DNA of 64,000 nucleotides from Aquatica leii (lineage: Eukaryota > Arthropoda > Insecta > Coleoptera > Lampyridae). The DNA lies in assembly GCA_035610365.1 (NCBI GenBank), contig CM069433.1:190906760-190970759 (forward strand), written 5' to 3'. Shown in pieces: positions 12,829 to 23,238 of the stretch. The translations under genes and the position numbers were made by a program. The stretch's first letter is position 1; the number at the start of each line of letters is the position of its first letter. A model generated the notes under the pieces. The model had not been told where the DNA came from. It saw only the letters and a program-made list of their open reading frames with translations, and searched no databases.

Positions 12829-14280
12829 TGTTACGTACGAAATTTTCATTACGGAAGACCCTGTATATGAATTAAAATTAGATTCCGGTTTTGACGCCCT
12901 CTACCGATCTTTTCTCGTGACTGTCATTTTACGACAAAATCGTGAAGCTGTCAACTACAGTAACGGGCCGGTGCCGAGGATTTCGAATTGATTCTTAAAT
13001 TTTTAAGAACATCACGTGTGATGAACACAAATTTATAAGGCGATTGCGATTTTATTACGATTCTTTCGGCACAGGGTAAGATATTTTTGTCTTCAATCTA
13101 TTAAGAGTCCTTCGTAATTTCTATATTAATGTGATAGCCGGTTTCCACCACGTTGCCAGCCCAATGTGTGTTTCAAGCAGTAATAAGGATGCATAAGTAC
13201 CATTAATAAATATCGCTACCGAGCATATAAGCTGTTGTGAGGGCCTGCTGCTTAAAGAACCTCGAGGTCTCGTCGAACAATGCGTCGGAGATGTTGACTT
13301 GGGAATAGAAGTCGATTGGGTTATCAGCCACCTGTTCTAAATTGCTACCTACAGTATCCGATACAATGAGTTTTTATATAATATTTCATGATTTATTAAT
13401 ACTAATTTTGTAGCTTCCTATTCTTCGTGAGTTAGTGTGTGACACGATTTGCTTTTAAAGATTTATTACAGGCCGCTGGCGGGGAAAACGTTTTCTTTGC
13501 GTAAGTGGACACTGGAATTTGGGTGAGTTTATTTGCTTAATTTTTATATCGTTGTCACGAAAGTTACTCACAGAATTTTTATTAATATTAATGACCGTAA
13601 TTACGTTTATTGCTTATGTACCAATAGGGTAACTTTAATCATTCATTTAACTGTATCGCATGCTGTGTGTGTGAAAAACATATTTACTACGAAATTTTCT
13701 GTGCTGTTTGTTTCGACCTAACTTAAATGTGTATTGTGTGTTGCCGATACTGCGGGCATTCATGCACTGAAACTTTGATATAATCTTGTAAATCTTATGT
13801 GTTGCGACATCAAAGTTTTCTACACTTGTTAACGATAATTGTTAGTTCTTCTAGTTTTTATGGATTGAGAATTTAATGTATAGCTGTCAATTTGCTACGC
13901 TACTAAATTAAAGTTGTTATATTTGTTAATTATACTTAGAAATCATTCGGGCATGGATGAGTGAAGAAATTTCATATACTCTTGTTAATATTCGACGTTA
14001 ACACATTAAAGTGGTTATATTTGTTAATCTCTCTTGTTATTTTTTTCTTTCTCCTGTAATTCTCGTTATCTGTTAACTAATTTTGGTTACTCGAACATCA
14101 GAGTAATAAGGATTACGAACCTCAAATTTAGTTACAAGTTTGGACCGTATGTCGTGATAGAGGCAGAAGTGTTATCTTGGATCAGATCTGGCGCCCTTAA
14201 GCATATTTCCTGTGAACCTCCCCTATCTCCGACTGTGTGAGTTGGCCGTGCAAGGTTCGTAAGACATAAAGCTTGTAACA
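12829..14280 (+). mobile_element. solo LTR of family LTR-1, ACTT target duplication
   Basis: A 1452-bp unit runs TGTTACGTACG...CTTGTAACA and is flanked by ACTT at 12825-12828 and 14281-14284. It interrupts a minus-strand transposase, and the two halves of that gene abut the LTR exactly. This is independent proof that the unit is a complete insertion. It is the longest copy of the family here and keeps the ~85 bp missing at 3394-4775. There is no coding capacity. It holds a splice-donor-like 'gcgtaagt' near 13498-13506. Confidence 0.9.
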
Positions 14281-14284
14281 ACTT

Positions 14285-14650
14285 TACTGTGAAATCGAAT
14301 TCATTTTTCAAAAAACTTCTGCGACAAATACATTTTTTGAATCATGCGCTGGACCACCATCTTGTTGTAACCAGCAATTGTTAAGGCTTGATAAAAGTAA
14401 TTCATCCAAGTGCAATTTGCAACAAGACAAGATACTTTTCCGAATTTAAACTGACGTGGTAAATAAAAGGTTCTATTATTCTGCCACTTAAAATGCCTAT
14501 CCACATGTTAAAATCCAATCGATGTTGATACATTGTTGCTTTTTTTAAATGAGGATTGTCTGTTGCATTTTAATGTTTGTTACGCCGTCTGAAAATGCCA
14601 TTGTTGGTTATCATGCTTTCCAAATTACTTTAAAACAAAAATTTTGATGT
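14285..14650 (-). pseudogene. Tc1/mariner-type transposase relic, N-terminal/central part
   Basis: Minus-strand translation gives 'NMWIGILSGRIIEPFIYH' and 'LNSEKYLVLLQ', and after a frameshift 'LQQDGGPAHDSKNVF', the box with the second catalytic Asp. The match to the family is clear, but stops and at least one frameshift occur. The region above about 14550 is too decayed to place the DNA-binding domain. It continues across the solo LTR into 12600-12824. Confidence 0.7.
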
Positions 14651-16137
14651 ATTTCGGATTTTCTGGTATATAATTTGCAAAAAAACAAATCTCCTTTCAT
14701 CGTCACCAGGTCTAAAACCTTGACAAAATCTAAGTTACATAATTTCTAAACCTTTTAAGACGTTTTAGCTGAGAACGATTACGTAGGTTAGCTATGGTGG
14801 TGGTTCAGTGTTATAAAACTCTTTACGTTTGTTGGGGCCTATATTAAAGTTATCGGTTTCATGTACTTGTTTTAGCTTTTCTCTGTCAAGTTTGTGTTCA
14901 TAATAGTTGGAAACGCCATCTCTGTCGTGATTAATTGCTTATCGATCTTGATGTATTTCTATAAAAATCGATTTATCTTCGTCGTTGTCGTCGGCAGTCC
15001 GATAGTGTAATCACCTTGTATCAATTTATACAAATCGGGCTTCTCGTCAATAAATCACTTCACGTAATCGAGATGCGATAGCAATCTTTATTATAACCAA
15101 TAAATCTACCTATAATAGTTTTCTTGTTTTTTTTTTTCTTTTTTTTTGTTTACAATTTGAAGATGCTTAATTAGGTTTCTTTCAACCACATAACCACGGC
15201 TAGCCACGATGTCGGTGCGTGAGCACGATTGAGAATACTGTAATCAAAAAGGAAAGAATAGGTTCCACTTCGTTGTACTAGAAAAATCCTCGGTCTGGAG
15301 ACACCAAGTGTACATACGAACCAACTGTCCAAGAAGTAGGATAAAAGCAAACAATAATCAACGAGATACACAAGTAATAAGCCAAGATAATAGATAAAGA
15401 AAAAAAATGATCAAGCATTAATACTTTAGTTGTTACTCTCGATACTTGCGAGGAGTGTAAGCTTACATTCGACGAATTAATCTTAAAGATCTCTGCTGCG
15501 AACAAATTACTAAGGTACTCGAACAGTACAAGTAAACGTAACCAATAAGGTACAAATTTGCAATCAGTTGAAGGCTGAATTATAAATTCGACTGAAGATA
15601 CATTATCAATAATGACTTTAAAGTAGACTAACGGTAGATGAAGGTTTAATATAAGTAGTAAGGCATAAAAAAATTATTAACGCTTAAGGCTTAATAGACA
15701 ATATAAAAGTAGATAAATTACGTAACACAGTAACAGAAAGGATAATACAAATTTGACGTTGCAGCGTTGGGTAAGTAAGCTACATCGATAACGATACTTC
15801 ACAGGTATCCACAGCTGTACGAAATTTGAATCGAGCAAAACCTCTTGGGTCATCAATCCCACACTAATTATAGCAGCTGGCCATACCTGTGAAAATTAAA
15901 TAGATGGAGAATTGCCTTAATTTTGTCAATATACGTAAAAAATTTCCATTTTAGTAAAATTTCTAAAAGCGTAATGGTAATAATAGCCCACCTAATACAT
16001 TTTACCCTTACATGAAATAGGTAGTAGATTTTTTTGTAAGTACCATGACCCCATATCCAATTTTTTCACTTCAGCGACTTTCCGGATCACCACCAAAAAG
16101 CGTAAAAATCGCCGGAGTTTTGGACTTTGTTACGTTT
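14651..16137. other. AT-rich sequence, no recognised gene
   Basis: There are several overlapping minus-strand ORFs of 60-75 codons (15171-15862). None shows a domain, and they lie in different frames, so none is called. A T-rich tract is present near 15120-15150. Confidence 0.35.
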
Positions 16138-16450
16138 GGTCAATTTTGACCTAGAAGCAGCACTTTTTCATAAAAAATAACTATAATCCTTTTAAAAGTA
16201 CATTAAATTTACTACAATTTAAAACTAAAATAATTATTATAAGCTCAATAGTTTCTTAGATAAAGCCCCGCCAAAAATGTTAAAAGTGACAAATTTTTAA
16301 CTTTTTAAGTTAGGTCAAATTTGAGCCTTAAGGAGTACTTTTTTTATAAAAACAACTTTAATCATTTTAAAAGTGCATTAAATTTTCTACAATTTAAGAC
16401 CAAAATTGGAATAAGCTTAAGAATGTCCGAGATATGTCTCTTCAAAGTTC
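16138..16450. repeat. two-unit tandem repeat, period about 175 bp
   Basis: Unit 1 starts 'ggtcaattttgacc' at about 16138 and unit 2 starts 'ggtcaaatttgagc' at about 16313. Each continues with 'actttttt.ataaaaa', 'ttttaaaagt.cattaaattt' and 'ctacaatttaa' in the same order. The two units are visibly diverged, so this is an old duplication. There is no coding potential. Confidence 0.7.
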
Positions 16451-16824
16451 GTCTAATCTTCTATCAAAGTTAGTTTTTAGGTTTTAAGCTATATTTGCTT
16501 AAAACTGTCAATAATATTTTTCAAATAGTCCAATATTGTTAAAATTTAGGAAATGAAATGAAACTGACATTTTTTGACTGGATAGTATACCTTTAGCAAG
16601 TGTGTTATTGCAACACAGCCTGATCGTTCCAATATCGGTCAGATTGGGCTTTGCAAAAAATCCGCCCCAAGCACTGCGAGAACAGTAGAAAACATCACCA
16701 AATTGACAGAAGCAACCAATAGGCGCCTGAATCTATATCGACTAACTATTAAAGCATTCTCGAGCCTCGAGAATATTCGAGACGATTTAAGAATCAAACA
16801 GAAAGAAATGATGTCGAATATAGT

Positions 16825-17290
16825 CATGATGCCGCTGATGCCTTGTCAAAAACACCATATCTATCAGGCTGTAACCATTGCTCATGATTAGAAAGAAAAA
16901 TTGATTGCCTCCGAAATACTGCTATGGTTGATGACGAGTGGGCGCCTGAACCGGAAATCAAACGGCCAACAACCAACCTGACAAGAAATGAGTGGTTTGG
17001 AAAGAAACATCAAAGCTTGAGAGGCGCAGTCCGAATCTTTGCGACCGGAAGACTGTTTTCTATACGATCCATAGGGAGTATCGAAGACACGGAGAACAGA
17101 CTGCGGTTGATATTTGCACAATAGTATATATTTGAGCTATAAAGAAGACGTCATAGAATGGTGCTCTTAATGTTTGCGCGAAATAGACCAATCAAAAAGC
17201 ACCAGAAGATGAAACAATAGATAGAAATGCCTTCAGAAAGGCGATTAACAACGAACGGCCGTTGCCAGAACCCGATTCAGAAGATAAATA
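16825..17290 (+). pseudogene. gypsy family G pol fragment on the plus strand
   Basis: It starts at the end of RNase H ('DAADALSKTPYLSGCNHCS', equivalent to the usual NADALSRRPC...C). It continues through the linker 'TAMVDDEWAPE', also present in minus-strand copy G1 near 20720. It reaches an integrase zinc-domain piece 'YKEDVIEWC' near 17134, where stops and frameshifts begin. It is the only clear family-G pol fragment on the plus strand. Both ends are truncated. Confidence 0.65.
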
Positions 17291-17640
17291 ACGGGTGTGA
17301 CAGTGAAACTGCACGTATCTGCTGGTGAGACGTGGGCATGTGTGTTGGGGAGAATGTGAGCTCCTTAAAGACGGTGCACAGCTTATCGAAAACCTATGGA
17401 TGAGCGATGAAACTGCTTTTTTTAAAAATTTGAGTTTCAGGTTCGTCTAAATTCGGGTGCGCGCGCAACTTTTTAAATTACAATTTCGTGTAAGTTCGAG
17501 AGAGATCGTATCGTATAATTTTGTGTTTGAACTCAAATTTCTAGTTTTACTTAAAAACAAACTTGTTTCATAACAAAAAACATATCTCGTAAAGGATTAT
17601 ATTGTCAAAAGCTTTTGCTAGAAAATATGAAAAGGTAGCA
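17291..17640. other. no gene seen
   Basis: No ORF or recognised repeat is supported. It separates the plus-strand gypsy fragment from the minus-strand unknown coding relic. Confidence 0.3.
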
Positions 17641-17649
17641 GAGAAAACA

Positions 17650-18195
17650 TGTTTCAACTTTGCTTAAACTTCTTGATAGGCCTATGTTGAAGATACTCTT
17701 CAGCTTTCGTGTCCATGTTTTCTTGTGTTTTTTCAGCTTAATCAATTTTGTTATGTGGAGAGCTGTCAGTATGTAGAAGCAGCCCATCTTGCTTATCGTC
17801 ACCTTGTAGGTCATCGAGCTCAGGAGTATTCATGTAAACGATGATTTCTGGCCGATTTTCGCAGGACTGTCCACTGCATTGGCCACATGCAATAGAGCAC
17901 TACAAGCTTGTTTTTCTGCAGCTACATGCATTGCCACTTCTTACAGTTGCAGAAAATCATCTGCATGAGGTGTGATAGAGCCGCATTTCTCATTCAAGCG
18001 GATCGCTTTGTATACCAAGCCATCTTTGCTCCTGGTGGTAGGTTCTAAGTGAGTGGAACCTGGCAGCGTCTTAATGGGTGCCAGTCTAGCAAGGTTGAAG
18101 TTTGTCTTGGTCATTGAGCTATTTCCAACATTCGCGCAATAAGCATCGGCTACGTCGTCAGGTGTGATGTGCGTGTTGGAAAAAACTGCTGTTTT
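17650..18195 (-). pseudogene. broken protein-coding relic of unknown identity
   Basis: On the minus strand from about 18195 a reading frame runs over about 90 codons ('NPDLKDKTAVFSNTHITPDD', later 'LEPTTRSKDGLVYKAIRLNE') to a single TAA near 17947. It then continues in the same frame ('EVAMHVAAEKQACSALLHVA') to about 17835. A frameshift leads into an acidic, hydrophilic stretch ('MNTPELDDLQGDDKQDG', 'KTQENMDTKAEEYLQHRP') that ends near 17655. Composition is protein-like and unlike the AT-driven ORFs around it. I do not recognise the protein and it does not look like gag or pol. It abuts gypsy H at about 18200-18250, where a T-tract lies. It could be a retrocopy of a host gene or a transposon accessory gene. 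Confidence 0.45.
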
Positions 18196-18216
18196 GTCCT
18201 TTAGGTCCGGATTCTT

Positions 18217-19560
18217 TTAAATTACTGCAAGCAGCTTGCTTTTTTTTTTGATCAAAATAATATGAAGTAAAATCACATGCACTGAAAGCATGGGTGAAGA
18301 GAAGGAGATGGCGGCCAGAAGAAATTGAAGTGCTTGAGTAGAGGATATCTGGCGTCTAGCATGGTAAGTTTGTTTATGGTTTGTGAATAATCGATAACCA
18401 TTCTTTTCTTTACGATTTTCACCGTTAATCACAAATGCTTGAAAACGCCATGAAGAGTGACTGGGTTCGATAATATTCTTTTTTAGCAGTTTTTTAATTC
18501 CTGCGGCAATGAACTGCCGATTTTCTACCGTGTGCCACCTCGACTTAGTTATCACTGGTTTACAATCAGGAACCAGGTTGGTAAATAAAGACACTGGAGC
18601 GACGTTTGCAATAACTAGTGAACATATCTCAAGCGGAGGCTTGTTCCCATTGAAGTTTATGATCAAGGAAGAGTGATTTTTCAGCATATCATGACCGATC
18701 AAGAAGTCAACGCAGAGGTCTTTCATGATTAATACTTCTATATTTTTATATCGATGAGTTTGTACTTTGATGCTAACAACACAGCGTCCTGCAATTTCTG
18801 ACGTCATAGCTAAGTTGGCCATAGTTATCTTACCGAGATATGGCGCCATTTCGAGGTTGCACGTTGTCACATGTCGGAGGTTAATAAAACTGAGGGAGCT
18901 CCCAGTGTCAATTCATGCGCGGAGTTTTACTCTATTAACTCTCACAGTAACTAATGACTTTTATAACTGGAAGCAGACGATAGTGAGACTAACGTATGAG
19001 CAGAGGCAGCCGCCCCGCCTGAATTGCGTTGTTGTGTTGATTTATATACCTTTTAGTGCCACATTTACGACATATTGCATTTCTATCAGGGCAAGCGTTA
19101 CGTAGATGTCGGCCGTTACCACAGAAAAATAATTTCCAGAACGAAATGACGCAGCTGCTGTAGATGGGACGTGTTCCAAAAATTCCGCAGCAGTCGTGTG
19201 TATAGGCATGGGCGCAGTAAAGTAGAATGCGGAATTTAGCTCAGCAAGTTCTAGAGCTCTGGCTAGGTCAAATGCGTCGTTTAAGTTGATTGTAGTGTTC
19301 TCAAGCAACCGTTCCCGAATGTGCTTTTAATCCTCGAATAAACGGGTCACGTATATACTCATTTTTATACTGTTTAGCTGATACAGGTTTAAATTCGCAA
19401 TCTTTGCTAACTGTTTTAACTCTTGCAAATATTCACAAATGCTTTCAGTTGCTTGCATTATTTCTTGATGCTAGACAATGTCTGGCGAAGATTTTATTGC
19501 GACGTTCTACATATAACGAATCCAGAGTAAAGATAGCAGTACTATAGCTGTCCGTATCGT
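18217..19560 (-). pseudogene. Ty3/gypsy family H gag-pro-RT relic
   Basis: Reading downward: a Gag region (about 19510-19150) with 'HQEIMQATESICEYLQELKQ', then a pair of zinc knuckles near 19040-19135 ('FFCGNGRHLRNACPDRNAICRKCG'-like, broken into two frames). Next comes an aspartic protease box 'DTGSSLSFIN' near 18900. A 217-codon open stretch (18870-18217) spans the rest of protease and the start of reverse transcriptase ('VENRQFIAAGIKKLLKKNII', then the first palm strands in a shifted frame). RT motifs beyond that, RNase H and integrase are absent. This is the K02A2.6-like knuckle type, distinct from family G. Its upstream side abuts the LTR remnant of G1. Confidence 0.7.
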
Positions 19561-19571
19561 TATGCTTACTT

Positions 19572-19770
19572 ACAAAGTTATACTCCGTATATTTATCTCG
19601 ACACGCGTTAATCACATATTTATTTAAATTTAAATAACCTTCTTAACACTGCCGACTTCGAATTACTAAAAAAAATGTTTTATAATTCATTTGTATCGCT
19701 TTTATATATTTTGGCAATCTTTCGCGAATTTTTTATATCTTTTGGTGAACGTTCTGGAAATGGATAAAAA
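19572..19770 (-). repeat. gypsy G1 3' LTR fragment
   Basis: The blocks 'tatttatctcgacacgcgttaat', 'cttaacactgccga' and 'cgttctggaaatgg' match the LTRs at 22587-22990, 32961-33383, 34290-34589 and 51593-51915. It is cut at both ends: by gypsy H on the low-coordinate side and by a deletion joining it to integrase on the other. Confidence 0.7.
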
Positions 19771-20640
19771 CTTCTTCTTCCGGTCTTCGTCCAAATTGGA
19801 GGTCGCATGGCGTTGTATTTCGCGACTGAGCATAACACAGGATGGTGCTTGACCTATGCGTTCGTGAACGGATGATCGGTATGCCATTAGGAAAAGGTGC
19901 AAGTTCTCATTCCAGTCTTTTTGGTGTTTGGACACTACTTTGGCTAAGTATTTTCGTATTGTTCGATTCATCCGCTCAACCATGCCATCAGATTGAGAAT
20001 GGAGAGTCGTTGTCCTAGTTTTCTTAATTCCCAACAATCGGCAAACTTCTTGAAACAGCTCAGGTTCAAAGTTGCGGTCTTCATCGGAGTGCAATTTCAT
20101 CGGGATTCAAAACCGGCAGAAGAACTCTTTCACTAATTCGTCTGCGACTGTAGCTGCTTCTTGATCGGGTATGGCGTAAGCAACCGTCCATTTCGTGAAA
20201 TAATCCATCGCCAATAGAATATTTGTTTCCCGAATCAGATTTTGGGAACGGTTCTGCGATGTCAATTGCTACTCTTTCTAAAGGACTTCCTACGTTGTAT
20301 TTGTTCATCGGTGCTTCGCGCTTTCTTGCTGGACCATTTTCTGATATGCAGACCGTACACTTACGGCACCATTTTATGACGTCCTTTTGCAGTGCACCCA
20401 GTAGAATCGTTCTCGCACTTTACCCAACGTCTTCTTAATGCCAAAGTGTCCTCCTGAGGTCCCATCGTGGAGATCCTTCAACACTTCTGGCACCCGGCTC
20501 TTTGGCACTACCAACTTTCGTCTGTTTCCCGTGCCCCTAACACTTTCTAAGGATCGCTTAAAAAGACCGTCTTCTACTATCAAAGAGTTCCACTGCGCCC
20601 AGTACGCTTTGATGTTTCTGCCCAAAGCACTCACTTTCTC
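19702..20640 (-). pseudogene. gypsy G1 integrase (frameshifted)
   Basis: From about 20634 downward: a zinc-binding region ('HDGTSGGHFGIKKTLGKVR', 20450-20500), then the catalytic core 'AMDYFTKWTVAYA' (first Asp, near 20190), 'LHSDEDRNFE' (second Asp, near 20090) and 'QSDGMVERMNRTI' (Glu, near 19985). It continues to 'RSSVHERIGQAPS'. The D,D,E residues are readable, but stops at about 20372, 20299 and 20102 and frame changes break the gene. The C-terminus runs directly into LTR sequence after 'KKKFLSISRTFT', so the C-terminal domain is deleted. Confidence 0.8.
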
Positions 20641-20935
20641 CCAGGTTGGTCGTCGACGTTTTCTTTTTAGTCTAGAAGTAGTCTTATTTCAGGATCGTTT
20701 TTCTTGTTCGCGACGCAACTGCTCGGGTTCCCACTCGTCATCAACCATAGCAGTTTTCCGGAAGCATTTGACTTTTTCATCAAGTTGCGAACAATGGTTG
20801 CAGTCCGCCGGACATGGTTTTGTGGGCAAGGCATCAGCGTTCCGATGACTGCTTCCAGCACGGTGTTTTGTGTCATAGTCATACTCTTGCAGTCTCTCGA
20901 TTCATCTTGCCACTTGTCCTTTCAGGTTACGAAAT
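20641..20935 (-). pseudogene. gypsy G1 RNase H tail and linker
   Basis: The frame reads 'ARWIERLQEYDYDTKHRAG' and 'NADALPTKPCPADCNHCSQ' (the end of RNase H and start of the cysteine/histidine linker), then 'TAMVDDEWEPEQLRREQE'. It joins directly to RT motif 'TGLWQF' at about 20935, so the RT palm with the YxDD box and most of RNase H are missing. The join marks an internal deletion of roughly the size of those domains. Confidence 0.75.
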
Positions 20936-21540
20936 TGCAATAGCCAAGGATCACAGTGAATTGCCACAAACCAGTTCCAATCGTAAAAGCTGTTTTTTCA
21001 CGATCCATGGGTTCCAATTCTACCTGCCAGTAACTACTCTTTAAATCCAACGTAGAAAACTACTAGGATCCTGACAGGGTGTCTAACGTATCGTTAATTC
21101 TGGGTAAAGGGTAACTGTCCTTTTCGGTCTCATCGTTTAGCTGTCTGTAGTCCATGCAATCCTTCGTTGATCCATCTTTCTTCTTTACGAGTACCACTGG
21201 GGATGCCCATGGGCTATTTGAAGGTTCAATCACGTCTTCTCTCTTCATGTCCGTAATTATTTGTTCAGCTTCTTCTCTTTTTGCCAAAGAAAGACGGCGT
21301 GGATGTTATCGTATCGGCCGAGCGTCTCCACTATTAATTTTATGTTTCACCATGTTAGTTCTTACTTTGGAACCACTTTTCAGCGCGAACACATCTTGAT
21401 AGTGTTGGATCAACACTTTTATTTTAGCCAGCTGGTCTTGGCTGAGGTTTTGGGATTTGGAGGTAAGAATGTCCAATAGATGTTGTGGGCACTTCTGCGG
21501 CGACGTATCTTTGGTAGACTTCACGCATCTCACAATTTAA
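20936..21540 (-). pseudogene. gypsy G1 reverse transcriptase, N-terminal half
   Basis: Reading downward: 'HYQDVFALKSG', 'KHKINSGDARPIR', '[20 protein letters not shown]', '[18 protein letters not shown]', then 'STLDLKSSYWQVEL' (first catalytic Asp region) and 'TGLWQF'. The order is that of Ty3/gypsy pol of the 412/mdg1 type. Frame changes occur near 21300 and 21060. The second catalytic box is deleted, as described for the next segment downstream. Confidence 0.8.
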
Positions 21541-22080
21541 GATACTGGCGTGCATTGGCCTACCGCAGTCTTCTTTTATAACGTGATATTTAAGATCCTT
21601 ACTGGCATTGTGTTTTTCACTTGTACTTCTGCCAACGAGTAGTCCTTTTTTCAGGCGATTTCCATCCAGGCATGCCATCACCACACTTTCAGTCCCTGCA
21701 GGCAGAGTCACGTCTTCACTCAATAAGACTCGCACGGTTGCCTTTTCTGATAAATGAAAAAGAATTTCTTCATTGTCGATCTTCAGGACATCGTTCTTTA
21801 TATCCAAATGGAACCCATACTATTTCATCACGTCCATTCCCTTCTTCCGTGATATCGGCTATCAGTACTTGATGGTCGAGTACTCCATTTTCCAAATCAA
21901 TGGTCACTTGAACTTGTCCGTGAGTAAGTGTTTCTTTGCCCGTCGCCGTTCAAAGTCGTACTGTTACTGGAGATGTCTCCTCGTTTTCCAATAACATGTC
22001 AGGACGAATGATGGTTTTCGTCGCTCCCGTGTCAACCAGTAACTAAACACTTCTTCCATTGAACTTGCTATTGAGATAAA
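21541..22080 (-). pseudogene. gypsy G1 aspartic protease and linker
   Basis: 'LLVDTGATKTIIRPDM' near 22010-22040 is the protease active site (DTGA). Following sequence 'LTHGQVQVTI', 'DHQVLIADITEEG' and 'GYKERCPEDRQ' is shared in order with copy G5 at 49159-49611. A 127-codon open stretch (21807-21424) includes 'LPAGTESVVMACLDGNR'. Frameshifts and an in-frame stop right before the DTGA region show decay. Confidence 0.75.
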
Positions 22081-22586
22081 TGCTATGCAATTTCTCCATC
22101 GGCGATGCCATTTGAATTGTAATCTCCGGAACCTGACTAGACGAGATTAACTTTTGTCTCTTTTGGTCAACTCGTTCCAAATTCTTAAGCGCCCTTCTTG
22201 TCTTCTTTTAGGGGTTTAGTACAATGCCGTCGTACATGTCCTATTTTTTTGCAACATTCCAAGAACTTCTACACATAAGGACACTATTAAAGACGTTGCT
22301 TTCTGCGTATTGTTTCAACGATTGGCTGTAGCTGCGGCTTCGAACTGTAGTAGGTTGACCATGGAACTTTACCATCAAAATTTGGAGGTACAACTTCACT
22401 CGTGACGTTTCCTTCGCGGTGACAATTCATTAGATTTATTCTTTTTTCAAGCAGTTTTATTCTTTCTCTAAATTTTTGCTCTAGTTGGTCTTTTATAGTT
22501 CTTGAATTTTCTTTTAACTTCTGTTCTAATTTGTCTTCTACTTCTTCTTACACGATTCTATTCGATACCGCACACCTTATCACCAA
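22081..22586 (-). pseudogene. gypsy G1 gag C-terminal remnant and leader
   Basis: Near 22200-22270 a CCHC-like knuckle reads 'LECCKKIGHVRRHCTKP', with the first Cys replaced by Leu. Upstream (22430-22560) lies a Lys/Glu/Asn-rich coiled-coil-like start that is better kept in G3 at 32325-32648. Most of Gag between the two is deleted. After the LTR end at 22587 the minus strand continues TTGGTGATAAGG, a possible tRNA primer site. Confidence 0.6.
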
Positions 22587-22990
22587 TGTAATGATTATTA
22601 AAACTAATTTATTTATACTAAAAATATGTATACGTTTATAACTACACGAAACTAATGAAATCTAAGAATATTTAATTAAAACAACAGTTACGCTAATTTA
22701 TATAGCATTATCACTTACAGGAAAGAGAATTCACACACTTGTTCACATTAAAGTCACGTGCAAGGTTATACACCGTATATTTATCTCGACACGCGTTAAT
22801 CACTAATTTATTTAAACTTGAATAATTTTCTTAACACTGCCGATTTTGAATTAGTGAAATAACTGCTTTATGATTCATTTGTATCGCTTTTATGTATTCT
22901 GGCAATCCTTGGCGAATTTTCTTTATCTTTCGGTGAACGTTCTGGAAATCGATAAAAACTTTGTGGAGGCTCTCAAACTTCAGAATATTT
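22587..22990 (-). repeat. gypsy G1 5' LTR
   Basis: The minus-strand LTR ends at 22587 (...CATTACA). The block order matches the complete LTR at 32961-33383. The high-coordinate end has diverged after about 22985 and its TG start is not seen, so the boundary is approximate. Confidence 0.7.
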
Positions 22991-23238
22991 TAATATCGCT
23001 ACATAATAATGGAAGCTTGTTACCTTCAGTCACATTTGGTATTTTGTCGATAACATTCGAGAAAGTTTGTTTCCAATGTTTCTATTTAGTAATAGTAGCA
23101 TCGCTCATCAGAAGAAATATATAACAACGCTCTAAGAAATTGTCAGTTCTAGTAAGTACAGGTCTTGTTTATACACTTAAAACGATAAACACGATGACAA
23201 AAAAACAACAGAAAACAATGAAATTTATCGTTTAGAAA

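Noticed and set aside
14188..14280. TGGCGCCC in the LTR-1 tail as a tRNA primer-binding site
   Set aside because: The target duplication shows that the LTR extends about 85 bp beyond the motif, so it lies inside the LTR.
15171..15862. Cluster of minus-strand ORFs as exons of one gene
   Set aside because: Different frames, no recognisable domain and no matching splice sites were found.
18767..19105. 112-codon plus-strand ORF
   Set aside because: It is the antisense shadow of the gypsy H protease region.
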